The notes beneath the pieces are model-generated. The model searched no databases. It had not been told where the DNA came from and was given only the letters and a program-made list of their open reading frames with translations. The translations under genes were made by a program, and so were the position numbers. Of a stretch of 32,396 bases of DNA, positions 7,645 through 15,367 are shown in pieces (position 1 is the first letter of the stretch; the number at the start of each line of letters is the position of its first letter). The stretch comes from Clostridia bacterium (GTDB lineage: Bacteria > Bacillota > Clostridia > Oscillospirales > CAG-272): assembly GCA_900768535.1 (NCBI GenBank), contig CAAGDE010000043.1, forward strand, positions 1 to 32,396, in the 5' to 3' direction.

Positions 7645-8199
7645 ATGAATCTGTTGAAAAAATTTATCAGGGACAACAACGCGATCGAGGACGAGGACGA
7701 CGAGTTCAACGATCTGTATGTGGATGACGATGTCCGCATGGACATGGAGGAAGGGGAGACTGCCGCCCCCGCCGCAATGGGCACGGCAGCGGCACCCCGC
7801 GCGCCCGAAGCGGCATCACCGGAGAAGGTGGCGCTCAAGCTGATGCAGCCCAAGAGCCACGCCGAGGCGACAAAGATCGCCGACAAGCTCAAGGAGGGGT
7901 GCATCGTTCTGTTGGATATCAGCCGTCTGGAAAAGGAGCCGGCGCACCGCCTGGTCAACTTCCTGGCAGGCGTGGTCTACGTCCTGGGCGGTGAAATGAT
8001 CAAAACCAACAAGAACACCATCGTGGTGTCTCCGTCCGGGGTGGACATTACCGGACTGGCACAGGATATGGCGGGAGAGGATGCCCCGGCCCCCGCGCCG
8101 GTACGTCCCCAGCCGCAGGTGCGCCGCCCCCGTCGCCCGGAGCCTGCTCCGAGTGAGGATGCGGACTACGGTGAGATCGAAGATATGGAAGAACAGTAA
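7645..8199 (+). CDS. sepF: Cell division protein SepF
   Basis: 184 residues. SepF binds FtsZ and anchors the Z-ring. The N-terminus (MNLLKKFIRDN) fits the short amphipathic membrane-targeting helix, followed by an acidic, Ala/Pro-rich linker (about 15-65). The conserved core spans about 66-140 (LKLMQPKSHAEATKIADKL, GCIVLLDISRL, FLAGVVYVLGGEMIKTNKNT). A Pro/Arg-rich acidic tail (about 145-184) is longer than in Bacillus SepF. GGGGGAGG lies ahead of the ATG. Confidence 0.95.
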   Translation: MNLLKKFIRDNNAIEDEDDEFNDLYVDDDVRMDMEEGETAAPAAMGTAAAPRAPEAASPEKVALKLMQPKSHAEATKIADKLKEGCIVLLDISRLEKEPAHRLVNFLAGVVYVLGGEMIKTNKNTIVVSPSGVDITGLAQDMAGEDAPAPAPVRPQPQVRRPRRPEPAPSEDADYGEIEDMEEQ

Positions 8200-8212
8200 T
8201 GATGAAAGACGG

Positions 8213-8244
8213 AAAAGAGTGGAGCGACGGTCTTCACTCTTTTT
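8213..8244 (+). terminator. Terminator-like hairpin between sepF and yggT
   Basis: AAAAGAGTG (8213-8221) pairs with CACTCTTTT (8235-8243), followed by T-residues. It may stop or attenuate transcripts after sepF, so yggT would depend on read-through, as no promoter is evident in the short gap. Confidence 0.6.
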
Positions 8245-8257
8245 CTGAAAGGATCGC

Positions 8258-8533
8258 ATGGAACTCGCAATTTACGTGATGCAGCGGACACTGCTGCTTC
8301 TGATTGACGTGGTGCAGGTGGCGTTTCTGCTCCGCGCCGTCCTTTCGTGGTTCGACCCGGAGCGGTCGGGCAGATTTTCGAATTTTCTATTCCTTGTCAC
8401 CGAGCCGATGATCATTCCGGTGCGGGCGCTCTGCGTAAAGAAGAACTGGTTCCAGCAAACCCCGCTGGATGTCCCGTTTCTGATTACGATCCTGCTTCTG
8501 AGCCTGCTGCAGACGATCATCCGTATTCTGTGA
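8258..8533 (+). CDS. YggT family membrane protein (YlmG-like)
   Basis: 91 residues with two membrane spans: about 7-28 (MQRTLLLLIDVVQVAFLLRAVLS region) and about 70-90 (LITILLLSLLQTIIRIL). The loop carries the family pattern RAVLSWFDPE...EPMIIPVRAL. YggT/YlmG proteins are linked to division, chloroplast nucleoid distribution and K+ tolerance; the precise activity is unknown. GAAAGGA precedes the ATG by about 8 bases. The S4-domain gene overlaps its stop. Confidence 0.93.
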   Translation: MELAIYVMQRTLLLLIDVVQVAFLLRAVLSWFDPERSGRFSNFLFLVTEPMIIPVRALCVKKNWFQQTPLDVPFLITILLLSLLQTIIRIL

Positions 8534-9363
8534 CCGTGGGCGGGAACGGAACCCGGCCGGCGGATACCCTGCTTGCGGCAAGAGTCGGGGATATGCTCCG
8601 CGTTGCGGAGCGGGGAGAATGCGCGGTCAGCCCGTTTCTGACGCCGCAGGAGCGCGTCCGGACAGAGCAGCAGCTTGCCCGGGCAGGGGTCACGGAGTCG
8701 GCGGTTTTTTGGGGCGGCTATACCGGCGCGGAGAGACGGCGGCTTTATCTGCTGCCGTCGTATCTGCTTTCCGTGCCGGAGCTGCTGCCGCCGCAGGATA
8801 CCGACCCCGTGACGAACCCGGCGGGTGTTGTCGGGCGGGAGGACGCAGTGGCGGCGGTTCGGATTGAGGGGAGCGGATTCCGGGAGCTGACGCACCGGGA
8901 TTACCTCGGTTCGCTCCTGTCCCTCGGATTGGAGCGGGACGTACTGGGAGACATTGCAGTGCAGGATGCGCACACGGCGGTGGTGTTCTGTACGGCGCGC
9001 GTGGCAGAGTTCCTCCCCGGAGCGCTGGAACGGGTCGCGTCCGACAGGGTCCGGTGCCGGATTTACCTGCCGGATGCGGACTTTACGGACGGCAGGCGGA
9101 CCGTGCCCGTGAGCGACACGGTGGCATCCTCCAGGCTTGACTGCGTGGTGGCGGCACTGACCGGAAAATCAAGGGAATCGGCGAGGGAAGCGATCACGGA
9201 CGGTCTGGTGGAGGTCGATTATCTCACCGAGGAACGCCCCGACCGGAGCCTGACCCCGCCGGTTATGCTGTCGGTTCGCGGCGTGGGGAAATTCCGTCTG
9301 CTTCCGTTCGGAGGAGAAACCAAAAAGGGAAGACTCCGGCTGATGGCGGAAAAATTCGTGTAG
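8530..9363 (+). CDS. S4-domain RNA-binding protein, YlmH type
   Basis: 277 residues from GTG 8530, which overlaps the yggT stop (GTGA). Family features: LLAARVGDMLRVAER, then CAVSPFLTPQE, a middle domain with FRELTHRDYLGSLLSLGLERDVLGDI, and a C-terminal S4 RNA-binding domain (VASSRLDCVVAALTGKSR...LVEVDYL). YlmH binds stalled 50S-tRNA complexes and helps rescue them in Bacillus. No strong ribosome site is visible, so translation is probably coupled to yggT. The N-terminal 10 residues are uncertain. Confidence 0.9.
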   Translation: MTVGGNGTRPADTLLAARVGDMLRVAERGECAVSPFLTPQERVRTEQQLARAGVTESAVFWGGYTGAERRRLYLLPSYLLSVPELLPPQDTDPVTNPAGVVGREDAVAAVRIEGSGFRELTHRDYLGSLLSLGLERDVLGDIAVQDAHTAVVFCTARVAEFLPGALERVASDRVRCRIYLPDADFTDGRRTVPVSDTVASSRLDCVVAALTGKSRESAREAITDGLVEVDYLTEERPDRSLTPPVMLSVRGVGKFRLLPFGGETKKGRLRLMAEKFV

Positions 9364-9409
9364 ACGGACAGATGCGGATGATTTTTTACAAATTATGCCG
9401 CAAAGCCTA

Positions 9410-9438
9410 TTGACTTTTTGAGAAATTTCCTGTATAAT
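9410..9438 (+). promoter_or_regulatory. Sigma-A promoter of the LRR lipoprotein gene
   Basis: TTGACT 9410-9415, 17-base spacer, TATAAT 9433-9438. Transcription should start near 9445, 50 bases before ATG 9495. Confidence 0.85.
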
Positions 9439-9494
9439 AGTGAGAGAGATCAGCGGAACTGCGGTTTCGTATGGAATTCGAAAGGATAGCGTAT

Positions 9495-10355
9495 ATGAAA
9501 TTCAGAAAACTTCTGGCGGCGGGACTTGCTGCGTGCAGTCTTTTGACCCTTGCGGCGTGTAAATCCGATGACGGCGAAACCGACTGGAATCAGTATCGGC
9601 AGAGTGACGGTGCGCTGGACAGCGTGAAGACCGAAAACGGCGGGACCCTGACCTTTGAGTCGGTCGACAGCGATACCGTGAAAATTACCGGCTACCGTGG
9701 ACCGGACACCCTGCATCAGGTGGTGATCCCCGCAACGGTGCGGACCAGCGAGGATACCAGCATTGCCCCCAAAAAGGTGGCGGTGATCGGCATCAGAGCC
9801 TTTCATTCCCTGTCCGCACTGGAGGAGGTTGTCCTGCCGGAGGGGCTGACGACCGTGGAGGATTTCGCATTCACCGAGTGCCGCCAGCTGAAAAAGGTGA
9901 CCTTCCCGTCCACGCTGGAGACCATCGGCAATGCCGCGTTTGAGGGGTGTGTGAAGCTGACGGATATCGGAACGCTCTCCGGAAGCAAGGTAGCCGCCCT
10001 GCCGCAGCAGTGCTTTGCGGAATGCACCGCACTGACATCGGTCACGGTTCCCGGAACGGTGAAGACCGTCGGAAGAGGTGCGTTCTTCGGATGCACCGGT
10101 CTGACCGAGGTCGTGCTGGAGGAAGGCGTGGAGGAGCTGACGGAGCAGTGCTTCATGAACGCGGAAAAGCTGGCGACACTGACCCTGCCCGCAACGCTGA
10201 AGAATACCGACCCGGCGGCGGATCTGAACTTCTGCGGTGACCTGAAGCTGACAACCGTCAACGTCCCTGCGGGTGCCCCCGAATCGGTCACTGCGTATAA
10301 GACCGACCTGCTGGAGTACATCCAAAATCTGATTGAGGCAGAAACGAAAGCCTGA
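9495..10355 (+). CDS. Leucine-rich-repeat (BspA-type) lipoprotein
   Basis: 286 residues. A lipoprotein signal (FRKLLAAGLAACSLLTLAAC, lipobox LAAC, Cys at about residue 22) is followed by a short linker and a strand-rich opening domain. Next come BspA/LRR_5-type repeats of about 23 residues (FHSLSALEEVVLPEGLTTVE, FTECRQLKKVTFPSTLETIG, FEGCVKLTDI, FAECTALTSVTVPGTVKTVG, FFGCTGLTEVVLEEGVEEL, FMNAEKLATLTLPATLKNT). It should be tethered to the outer face of the membrane; such repeats usually mediate binding to host or neighbouring surfaces. AAAGGA at 9481-9486 supports this start. It is transcribed alone, between its own promoter and terminator. Confidence 0.9.
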   Translation: MKFRKLLAAGLAACSLLTLAACKSDDGETDWNQYRQSDGALDSVKTENGGTLTFESVDSDTVKITGYRGPDTLHQVVIPATVRTSEDTSIAPKKVAVIGIRAFHSLSALEEVVLPEGLTTVEDFAFTECRQLKKVTFPSTLETIGNAAFEGCVKLTDIGTLSGSKVAALPQQCFAECTALTSVTVPGTVKTVGRGAFFGCTGLTEVVLEEGVEELTEQCFMNAEKLATLTLPATLKNTDPAADLNFCGDLKLTTVNVPAGAPESVTAYKTDLLEYIQNLIEAETKA

Positions 10356-10362
10356 AAAAAGC

Positions 10363-10403
10363 GAAGCCCACCCGGCGGGCAACCGGATGGGCTTCATTTT
10401 TTT
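10363..10403 (+). terminator. Intrinsic terminator of the LRR lipoprotein gene
   Basis: GAAGCCCACCCGG (from 10363) pairs with CCGGATGGGCTTC (to 10395) with one mismatch, followed by seven T residues. Confidence 0.9.
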
Positions 10404-10464
10404 CTTTGCCCGGCGTTCCTGCACATCCATCGCGGCACGGCTCCGGTTTTCGGATCGCTCCCGC

Positions 10465-10496
10465 AAAAAAAAGGATCGGCGTCAAAACGCCAATCC
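10465..10496 (-). terminator. Intrinsic terminator of the tRNA gene
   Basis: On the minus strand GGATTGGCG, loop TTTTGA, CGCCGATCC and a run of eight T residues begin 7 bases after the tRNA 3' end. Confidence 0.9.
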
Positions 10497-10503
10497 CGGT
10501 TTC

Positions 10504-10577
10504 TGGAGCAGATGACGGGAATCGAACCCGCGTATTCGGCTTGGGAAGCGGACACTCTGCCATTGAGTTACATCTGC
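10504..10577 (-). tRNA. tRNA-Gly (anticodon CCC)
   Basis: 74 bases with the 3' CCA encoded. The acceptor stem GCAGATG/CATCTGC is perfect and the discriminator base is T. The D arm is ACTC-AATGGCA-GAGT; the anticodon loop TTCCCAA gives anticodon CCC (plus-strand 10543-10545), reading GGG. The T arm has the standard TTCGATT loop with CGGG/CCCG pairing plus one G-T pair. The anticodon stem TCCGC/GCCGA contains a C-C opposition at positions 29-41 (bases 10550 and 10538). A consensus promoter and terminator flank it, so it is expressed. Confidence 0.95.
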
Positions 10578-10588
10578 ACTGCCTTTAT

Positions 10589-10617
10589 ATTATACACCAA
10601 AACTCCCCGTCTGTCAA
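10589..10617 (-). promoter_or_regulatory. Consensus sigma-A promoter of tRNA-Gly
   Basis: On the minus strand TTGACA (10612-10617), a 17-base spacer, and TATAAT (10589-10594) match the consensus exactly. The start site would be about 5 bases before the mature tRNA 5' end. Confidence 0.92.
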
Positions 10618-10666
10618 GAGATATTTGAAGATTTTCTGATTTTTTCTTCCGGCAGGGGAGAAGGAG

Positions 10667-10699
10667 CTCCCCCGATGGCTTGTTCTGTCATCGGGGGAG
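10667..10699 (-). terminator. Hairpin after the RsgI-domain lipoprotein gene
   Basis: CTCCCCCGATG (10667-10677) and CATCGGGGGAG (10689-10699) form a perfect 11-bp stem 8 bases past the stop codon of the minus-strand lipoprotein gene. There is no good T-run on that strand, so the terminator call is tentative. Confidence 0.6.
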
Positions 10700-10707
10700 A
10701 GAAGCTC

Positions 10708-11955
10708 TTATTTGCCGGTTTCGCCCTTGGCTTGGTCGATCAGCTCCTGCTTCTTTGCCTTCAGGTCGTTCTCCATCTTGTTGATGTCATCCTTGTGCGC
10801 CTTTTCGAACTCCGCAAAGAAGCTGTCCTTTGCGCTGTTGACCTTGCCCTCGATCTCCTTCGCTTTTTCGGTCAGCTGGGTCTTGATCTCTGCCGGGAAC
10901 TTCTCTTCCAGCTGCTTCAGGGCGGCTTCGTATCCCCGCAGGGTTGCGATGACGCTCTCCAGCGCGGCATTTACGGCGGCTCCGGCATCCTCAAGTGCTT
11001 TCAGCGCCTGATTGTAGCGCTCCTCGCTTGCCTTGAAGGATGCGCTGACAGTTGCGTAGGTCTCGTCGCCGACCTTCACGGTCAGCATCAGCTTCTTTTC
11101 CTTGAGCAGGTCTTCCTTGGCATCGCGGAGTGCCTGCAGAGCCTTCTGGTATGCGGAATCGGGGGAGACCAGCTGGTTGTAGCGCGCTTCGTCCAGGGCG
11201 GTGATCGCACTGCTGTAGGTTGCCAGCGCAGCCTTGTAGGCGCTCAGCGCGACCTGGTAGGTGGCGTTCATGCCTTCGATGATATCAACGGTTGCCTGAC
11301 GCTCTGCGAACTCGATTTTATAGTCTCTTGCGCGGTAGTAAGCCTCCCGCATTTCGGCTGTCAGAAGCTCTGCGGTCTGGATTCTGCCCGCGGCGAGCGC
11401 TTTGTAGAGCTGCTCCTCGGTCATGTTCTTCACCTCGTCCTCGGTGAACAGACCGTCCTCAACCACGATTTTGCGCATCTCCTCCAGGGTCTTTGCCTTG
11501 ACGTCCTTGACCGTTGCGGTGATCTTGTTGTCCTTGAGGAACTTCTCCACATCGCTCTTGACGTTCTCACGAAGCTGCTTTGCATACTCCGAATTTCCGG
11601 AAACGGTGATGGAAACGGTCTGACCGTCCGCATCGTCCTTTACGGTGATTTCTCCCTTGACGAGGTAGCCGGTGTCGGTCGCCAGCTGCATGACCAGCTG
11701 GGTTGCTTCCTCCGGGGTCTTTCCGACGAAGGCTTCTCCTGCAATGAGGATGCTTCCGTCATCGTTCAGGGCTGTGACCGACACGACCTTGTTCTGATCG
11801 TCGACCATAAACTCGATGCTGGGGTTGATGTCAACGGTCATGCGGGTGTAGGTGCCTGCGGGCGGTGTTTCGGACTTTTTGCAGGACACGAGCGGAAGTG
11901 CCGCGCCGACAAGCAGGCACAGGCAGAGTGCCAGGGACAATAGCTTGGTTTTCAT
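10708..11955 (-). CDS. Lipoprotein with RsgI-like extracytoplasmic domain
   Basis: 415 residues. A lipoprotein signal (about 1-25, lipobox LVSC, Cys25) is followed by a segment typical of the extracytoplasmic part of anti-sigma-I factors (about 38-140: MTVDINPSIEFMVDDQNKVV, SVTALNDDGSILI, then TVKDDADGQTVSITVSGN). The rest (about 190-415) is almost entirely helical and charged, with Ala/Lys/Glu-rich coiled-coil stretches. RsgI proteins normally carry a cytoplasmic sigma-binding domain and a membrane span; both are missing, and no sigI gene is adjacent. It is therefore probably an envelope sensor or structural lipoprotein, not a true anti-sigma factor. AAGGAG precedes the ATG by about 8 bases. 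Confidence 0.8.
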   Translation of the reverse strand: MKTKLLSLALCLCLLVGAALPLVSCKKSETPPAGTYTRMTVDINPSIEFMVDDQNKVVSVTALNDDGSILIAGEAFVGKTPEEATQLVMQLATDTGYLVKGEITVKDDADGQTVSITVSGNSEYAKQLRENVKSDVEKFLKDNKITATVKDVKAKTLEEMRKIVVEDGLFTEDEVKNMTEEQLYKALAAGRIQTAELLTAEMREAYYRARDYKIEFAERQATVDIIEGMNATYQVALSAYKAALATYSSAITALDEARYNQLVSPDSAYQKALQALRDAKEDLLKEKKLMLTVKVGDETYATVSASFKASEERYNQALKALEDAGAAVNAALESVIATLRGYEAALKQLEEKFPAEIKTQLTEKAKEIEGKVNSAKDSFFAEFEKAHKDDINKMENDLKAKKQELIDQAKGETGK

Positions 11956-12024
11956 GTTTTTTCTCCTTCCAAGACTGAAAATTATTTGCAGGCACCGCGC
12001 GGTTCGCGGGCTTGCTCCGGTTCC

Positions 12025-12053
12025 ATTATACCATATTTTTTCGGTTGTTGCAA
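12025..12053 (-). promoter_or_regulatory. Sigma-A promoter of the RsgI-domain lipoprotein gene
   Basis: Minus strand TTGCAA (12048-12053), 17-base spacer, TATAAT (12025-12030). The leader is about 60 bases long. Confidence 0.82.
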
Positions 12054-12110
12054 GGGGTTTTTCTGCCGGAAAATGGATTTTACACTTCCGAAACAGAGTT
12101 CAAACCGGAT

Positions 12111-12707
12111 TTATACGGTCGGCTTTTGCCCGCCGTTCCCATCGCCGATCCGCTCGGAGATCATCCGGTAGACACGCTCGACGTCGGCGATCATGACAAA
12201 CGAATCGCCGGAGAGGTAGGTTCTTCTGCCGCTGCGGTAGTTGATGTTGCGCAGATACATGGCTTCGGGGGAGACCAGCTCAATCGTTCCGGAGCCGTCC
12301 TTTGCGTTCCGCAGCGCCACGCCGGACAGGCGGGAGAAGGCGTACTCCGTGTAGCTGGTGCCGCGGCGGGTGTCCGCCAGAATGATGGCGCGCCGGTCCG
12401 TGACGGCGTAGAGCGTGTGGCGGTATCTGCCTGCGACGCCTGCCGTGAGGAACCAGAGCATGGCACCGCCGGCGAGCAGGAAGGGGATGCCGAACAGCCC
12501 GAACAGCCCGCCCATGACGGATGCCGAAACCGTCCAGAAAACGGCAAAGCCGAACCAGAAGATCATAAAGATGATCGGCAGCAGCGGCGGGCGGTAGCTC
12601 GTTTTTTCGTAGGGCGTCCCTGTCCAGAGCAGGGTTTCGCCGTCATGCAGATAGGGCTTGAGGGTCAGATTTGCGGAGCGCTCCCCGCTTTGATAAACGT
12701 TTTTCAT
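12111..12707 (-). CDS. Small membrane protein with bacterial PH-like domain
   Basis: 198 residues from ATG 12705-12707. The opening LHDGETLLWTGTP is the usual lead-in of bacterial PH-domain proteins. Two membrane spans follow (about 42-67 and 72-96, rich in Phe/Ile/Leu/Gly), then the PH-like part with HTLYAVTDRRAIILAD and a C-terminal MIADVERVYRMI. Its function is unknown. An upstream in-frame ATG at 12743 lies within the -10 box and cannot be used; GGAGG lies 8 bases before the chosen start. The gene is divergent from rsmA. Confidence 0.8.
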   Translation of the reverse strand: MKNVYQSGERSANLTLKPYLHDGETLLWTGTPYEKTSYRPPLLPIIFMIFWFGFAVFWTVSASVMGGLFGLFGIPFLLAGGAMLWFLTAGVAGRYRHTLYAVTDRRAIILADTRRGTSYTEYAFSRLSGVALRNAKDGSGTIELVSPEAMYLRNINYRSGRRTYLSGDSFVMIADVERVYRMISERIGDGNGGQKPTV

Positions 12708-12741
12708 GGTGTTTGCCTCCGAGGATGGGATTTCTGCTATC

Positions 12742-12770
12742 ATTATACCGTATTTTCAGGAAATTGTCAA
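12742..12770 (-). promoter_or_regulatory. Consensus promoter of the PH-like gene
   Basis: Minus strand TTGACA (12765-12770), 17-base spacer, TATAAT (12742-12747). It is back-to-back with the rsmA promoter, whose -35 box starts only 10 bases away. Confidence 0.9.
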
Positions 12771-12779
12771 GAAAAAACC

Positions 12780-12808
12780 TTGCTTTTCTACACGTTTCAT
12801 GTTAAAAT
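12780..12808 (+). promoter_or_regulatory. Promoter of rsmA and the Gld-type operon
   Basis: TTGCTT 12780-12785, 17-base spacer, TAAAAT 12803-12808. It drives rsmA and probably the three overlapping ABC genes behind it. Confidence 0.75.
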
Positions 12809-12840
12809 AATAGGAGACGATTCAGAAAGGATAACCGAAG

Positions 12841-13728
12841 ATGAATTTATGGGACCCCAAGACCGTCCGGCAGATCATGGCGATGTTCGGACTGAATTTC
12901 CGGCGGGAGCTTGGACAGAATTTTCTGACCGACCCGGAGGTGATTGACGCGATCGCGGACGCGTGCCATCCGACCGGGGACTGCACGGTGCTGGAGATCG
13001 GACCCGGCATCGGAACACTGACCCGCTCGCTGGCGGCGCGCTGCAGGCAGGTGATTGCGCTGGAAATCGACCGCAGTCTGATCCCGGTTCTGCACTACAC
13101 GCTTGCGGACTGCCCGAACGTGACGGTGGTGAACGGGGACGTGATGCAGACCGACCTTGCATCGCTCCTGGAGGATGCGTTCCGCGCAGGACCGGTTGCG
13201 GTATGCGCCAATCTGCCGTACTACATCACCACGCCGATTCTGATGAAGCTGCTGGAGTCGCGTCTGCCGTTTGCCGGAATTACGGTGATGGTGCAGGCGG
13301 AGGTCGCGGACCGGCTCTGTGCCGGGGCGGGCGGGAAGGCTTACGGGGCAATCACCGTGGCGCTGAACTATTACGGGTCGGCACAGGAGATGCTGTCTGT
13401 CCCGGCGGATCGCTTCGTTCCCGCGCCGAAGGTCAACTCCAAGGTGACAAAAATTACGCTGTGGCGCGAGAAGCCCTTTGTGCCGAAGGATGAGGAGATG
13501 CTTTTCCGCACGGTGCGGGCGGCGTTCGGTCAGCGGCGAAAGACGCTGGCAAACGCGCTTTCCGCAGGCTTTCCGGAATTGGGGAAGGAGCGGATTGCCC
13601 GGATTCTCGGCGAAATGGAGCTGCCGCCCGACATCCGGGGGGAGCGGCTGGACATCGGTCGGTTTACCGAGCTGTCCGACCGGCTTCTGCAGGCGTGCGG
13701 CGAAACGGAACAGGAGGATAGGAAATGA
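12841..13728 (+). CDS. rsmA: 16S rRNA (A1518/A1519-N6) dimethyltransferase RsmA
   Basis: 295 residues, normal for RsmA/KsgA, which dimethylates two adjacent adenines near the 3' end of 16S rRNA using SAM. Motifs: LNFRRELGQNFLTDPEVI, motif I VLEIGPGIGTLTRSL, IALEIDRSLIPVL, VVNGDVMQTD, motif IV ANLPYYITTPI, and the C-terminal FVPAPKVNSKV and AFGQRRKTLANAL. AAAGGA lies 9 bases before the ATG. The stop overlaps the next gene (ATGA), an unusual link between a ribosome-maturation gene and an ABC system. Confidence 0.97.
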   Translation: MNLWDPKTVRQIMAMFGLNFRRELGQNFLTDPEVIDAIADACHPTGDCTVLEIGPGIGTLTRSLAARCRQVIALEIDRSLIPVLHYTLADCPNVTVVNGDVMQTDLASLLEDAFRAGPVAVCANLPYYITTPILMKLLESRLPFAGITVMVQAEVADRLCAGAGGKAYGAITVALNYYGSAQEMLSVPADRFVPAPKVNSKVTKITLWREKPFVPKDEEMLFRTVRAAFGQRRKTLANALSAGFPELGKERIARILGEMELPPDIRGERLDIGRFTELSDRLLQACGETEQEDRK

Positions 13729-14465
13729 TTGAAGCCATCGGACTCCGCCTGGCGGGGTATCCGGACATTCCGGCGGCGGATCTGCGGCTGGTGAACGGAA
13801 GAATTTACGGAATTTTCGATGCCGGGGACGGCGCGGCGTCCGCCCTGCTTGCCGCGCTTGCGGGGGCGGAGCTGCCGCTTTCCGGAACGGTGAAAATCGG
13901 CGGCTTCGACACGGCGAGGGAGCCGGTCGCCGCCGGTCGGGGGGTCGGCTATGCCTCCTCGGATACGGCATTCTACGGGAGAATGACGGTGTGGGAGCTG
14001 ATGCGGTTCGTCTCGGACGTGCGCGGGGAGGAGGGCTCCCGGTCGGCGCGGGACATTCACGCCGTTTTGGACGAGCTCGGGCTGGATGAGGTGCGGAACG
14101 TTATGCTCTCCCGGCTGAGCACCGACCGGCTCCGCCGCGTGGGACTGGCACAGGCGCTGGTCGGCGCTCCGGGAACGCTGTTTCTCGACCGCCCGACCAA
14201 AGGGCTGAAGCCGGGGGACGCCGCCGCACTGCGCGAGGACATCCGGCGCGCGGCGGAGGGACGGACGGTCTTCCTTGCCGGAGACAACGCATCGGAGCTG
14301 TCGGCGCTGTGCGACCGGTTCCTGTTTGTTGACGGATGCGGAATCACGCCGCCCCTGGAAACAGAGGAGCTGACGGAGCAGACCGAAACGCCGGCGCTGA
14401 CGGCGTTTCTCGGACTGCGGAATATGGCACAGGGGGTGCCGGAAGAGGAGGTTTCCGATACATGA
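13725..14465 (+). CDS. Degenerate ABC-transporter ATPase subunit (probably catalytically dead)
   Basis: 246 residues that align along their whole length with the ATPase subunit of ABC-2/Gld-type exporters. Every catalytic motif is altered: the Walker A position reads GIFDAGDGAASALLAALAG with no lysine; the Q-loop reads GYASSDTAFYGRMTVWEL with Ser for Gln; the signature reads LSTDRLRRVGLAQAL instead of LSGG; Walker B reads LFLDRPTKGL, Arg for the catalytic Glu; and the H-loop reads FLAGDNASEL, Asp for His. The frame itself is intact, overlaps rsmA and the permease by 4 bases each, and shows no stop, so it appears maintained. It may be a structural partner of the permease. Confidence 0.85.
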   Translation: MIEAIGLRLAGYPDIPAADLRLVNGRIYGIFDAGDGAASALLAALAGAELPLSGTVKIGGFDTAREPVAAGRGVGYASSDTAFYGRMTVWELMRFVSDVRGEEGSRSARDIHAVLDELGLDEVRNVMLSRLSTDRLRRVGLAQALVGAPGTLFLDRPTKGLKPGDAAALREDIRRAAEGRTVFLAGDNASELSALCDRFLFVDGCGITPPLETEELTEQTETPALTAFLGLRNMAQGVPEEEVSDT

Positions 14466-15367
14466 GCAGTATATTCAGACGCGAATTCCGCGGGCTGTTT
14501 CTCGGCGGGACGGGCTGGTTCTGCCTGATTGCACTGGTGTTTGCGGCAGGCGTGCTAACGACCGTCAACAATTTTCTGTCGCTGTCCTCGGACGCCTCGC
14601 GGATGTTCCCGGTGCTGTGCGACCTTCTCATCCTCATCTGCCCGCTTCTCGCCGCCTTCGGCGTGACCTATGACGCGGCAAAGGGGAACCGGCTGTGGCT
14701 GCGGTCCCTCCCGCTTTCCCGGTGGGCGATTCTCGGCGGGAAGTACCTCTCCGCGCTGGCGCTTCTCGGTATCTGTGCGGCTTGGTTTGCGCTCTTCCCG
14801 CTCCTCATCGGAATTTTCGGGAGCGTTTCCTACGGCACGGCGTACACCGCGCTTCTGGGGTGGTTTCTCATTGCCGCCGCGACCCTGGCGGTCTGCTTTT
14901 TGGTTGCCGCGCGTGTCCGGAACCGGCTGTTGGCGGTGATTTTCGGCGTGCTGGTCTGCGCGGTGCTGTATTTTCTCCCCCTGCTTGCGGCGGTGATTGC
15001 GGCTTTTCCGTGGGTGGGAATGCTGCTTCTGATTCTCGTCGGTGCCGGGATTTCTCTGCCGCGGATTCTCCGGGATGTGCGGGCGAAACGGGTGCCGGTG
15101 CGCGGGATTGTGATTTTCGTTCCGGTCTGCGGTGCGGCGGTGGCGCTGTTCTTTGCCGTCCGGTCGTTCTACACGGCAGTGCTGACGGAGGCGCTGGATT
15201 TTCTGTCGGTCTTTGCCCGGCTGGACGGCTTCCGGGACGGGCATCTGGACGTGACCGGCGTTGTTTTCCTTGTGTCTGTAACGGCTGTCTGCCTCTGGGG
15301 GGCGGTTCTGCTGCCGGATCCGGGGGTACGTGCGGGAAAGGAGGGGATGACCCGTGAAAAGCCGTAA
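14462..15367 (+). CDS. ABC-2 type permease (GldF-like)
   Basis: 301 residues starting MSSIFRREFRGLFLGGTGWF, the common N-terminus of ABC-2 permeases next to Gld-type proteins. Six to eight hydrophobic spans are visible (for example around 17-37, 57-75, 95-118, 128-155, 160-190, 205-225 and 255-280). The substrate is unknown. ATG 14462 overlaps the ATPase stop (ATGA). A longer upstream frame exists but would lie inside the ATPase gene. The gene overlaps the following GldG-like gene by 14 bases, so the three form a tight operon. Confidence 0.88.
   Translation: MSSIFRREFRGLFLGGTGWFCLIALVFAAGVLTTVNNFLSLSSDASRMFPVLCDLLILICPLLAAFGVTYDAAKGNRLWLRSLPLSRWAILGGKYLSALALLGICAAWFALFPLLIGIFGSVSYGTAYTALLGWFLIAAATLAVCFLVAARVRNRLLAVIFGVLVCAVLYFLPLLAAVIAAFPWVGMLLLILVGAGISLPRILRDVRAKRVPVRGIVIFVPVCGAAVALFFAVRSFYTAVLTEALDFLSVFARLDGFRDGHLDVTGVVFLVSVTAVCLWGAVLLPDPGVRAGKEGMTREKP

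Noticed and set aside
10675..11943. A 422-codon plus-strand frame rich in Leu and Cys
   Set aside because: It mirrors the RsgI-domain lipoprotein gene, which has a signal peptide, ribosome site and promoter on the minus strand.
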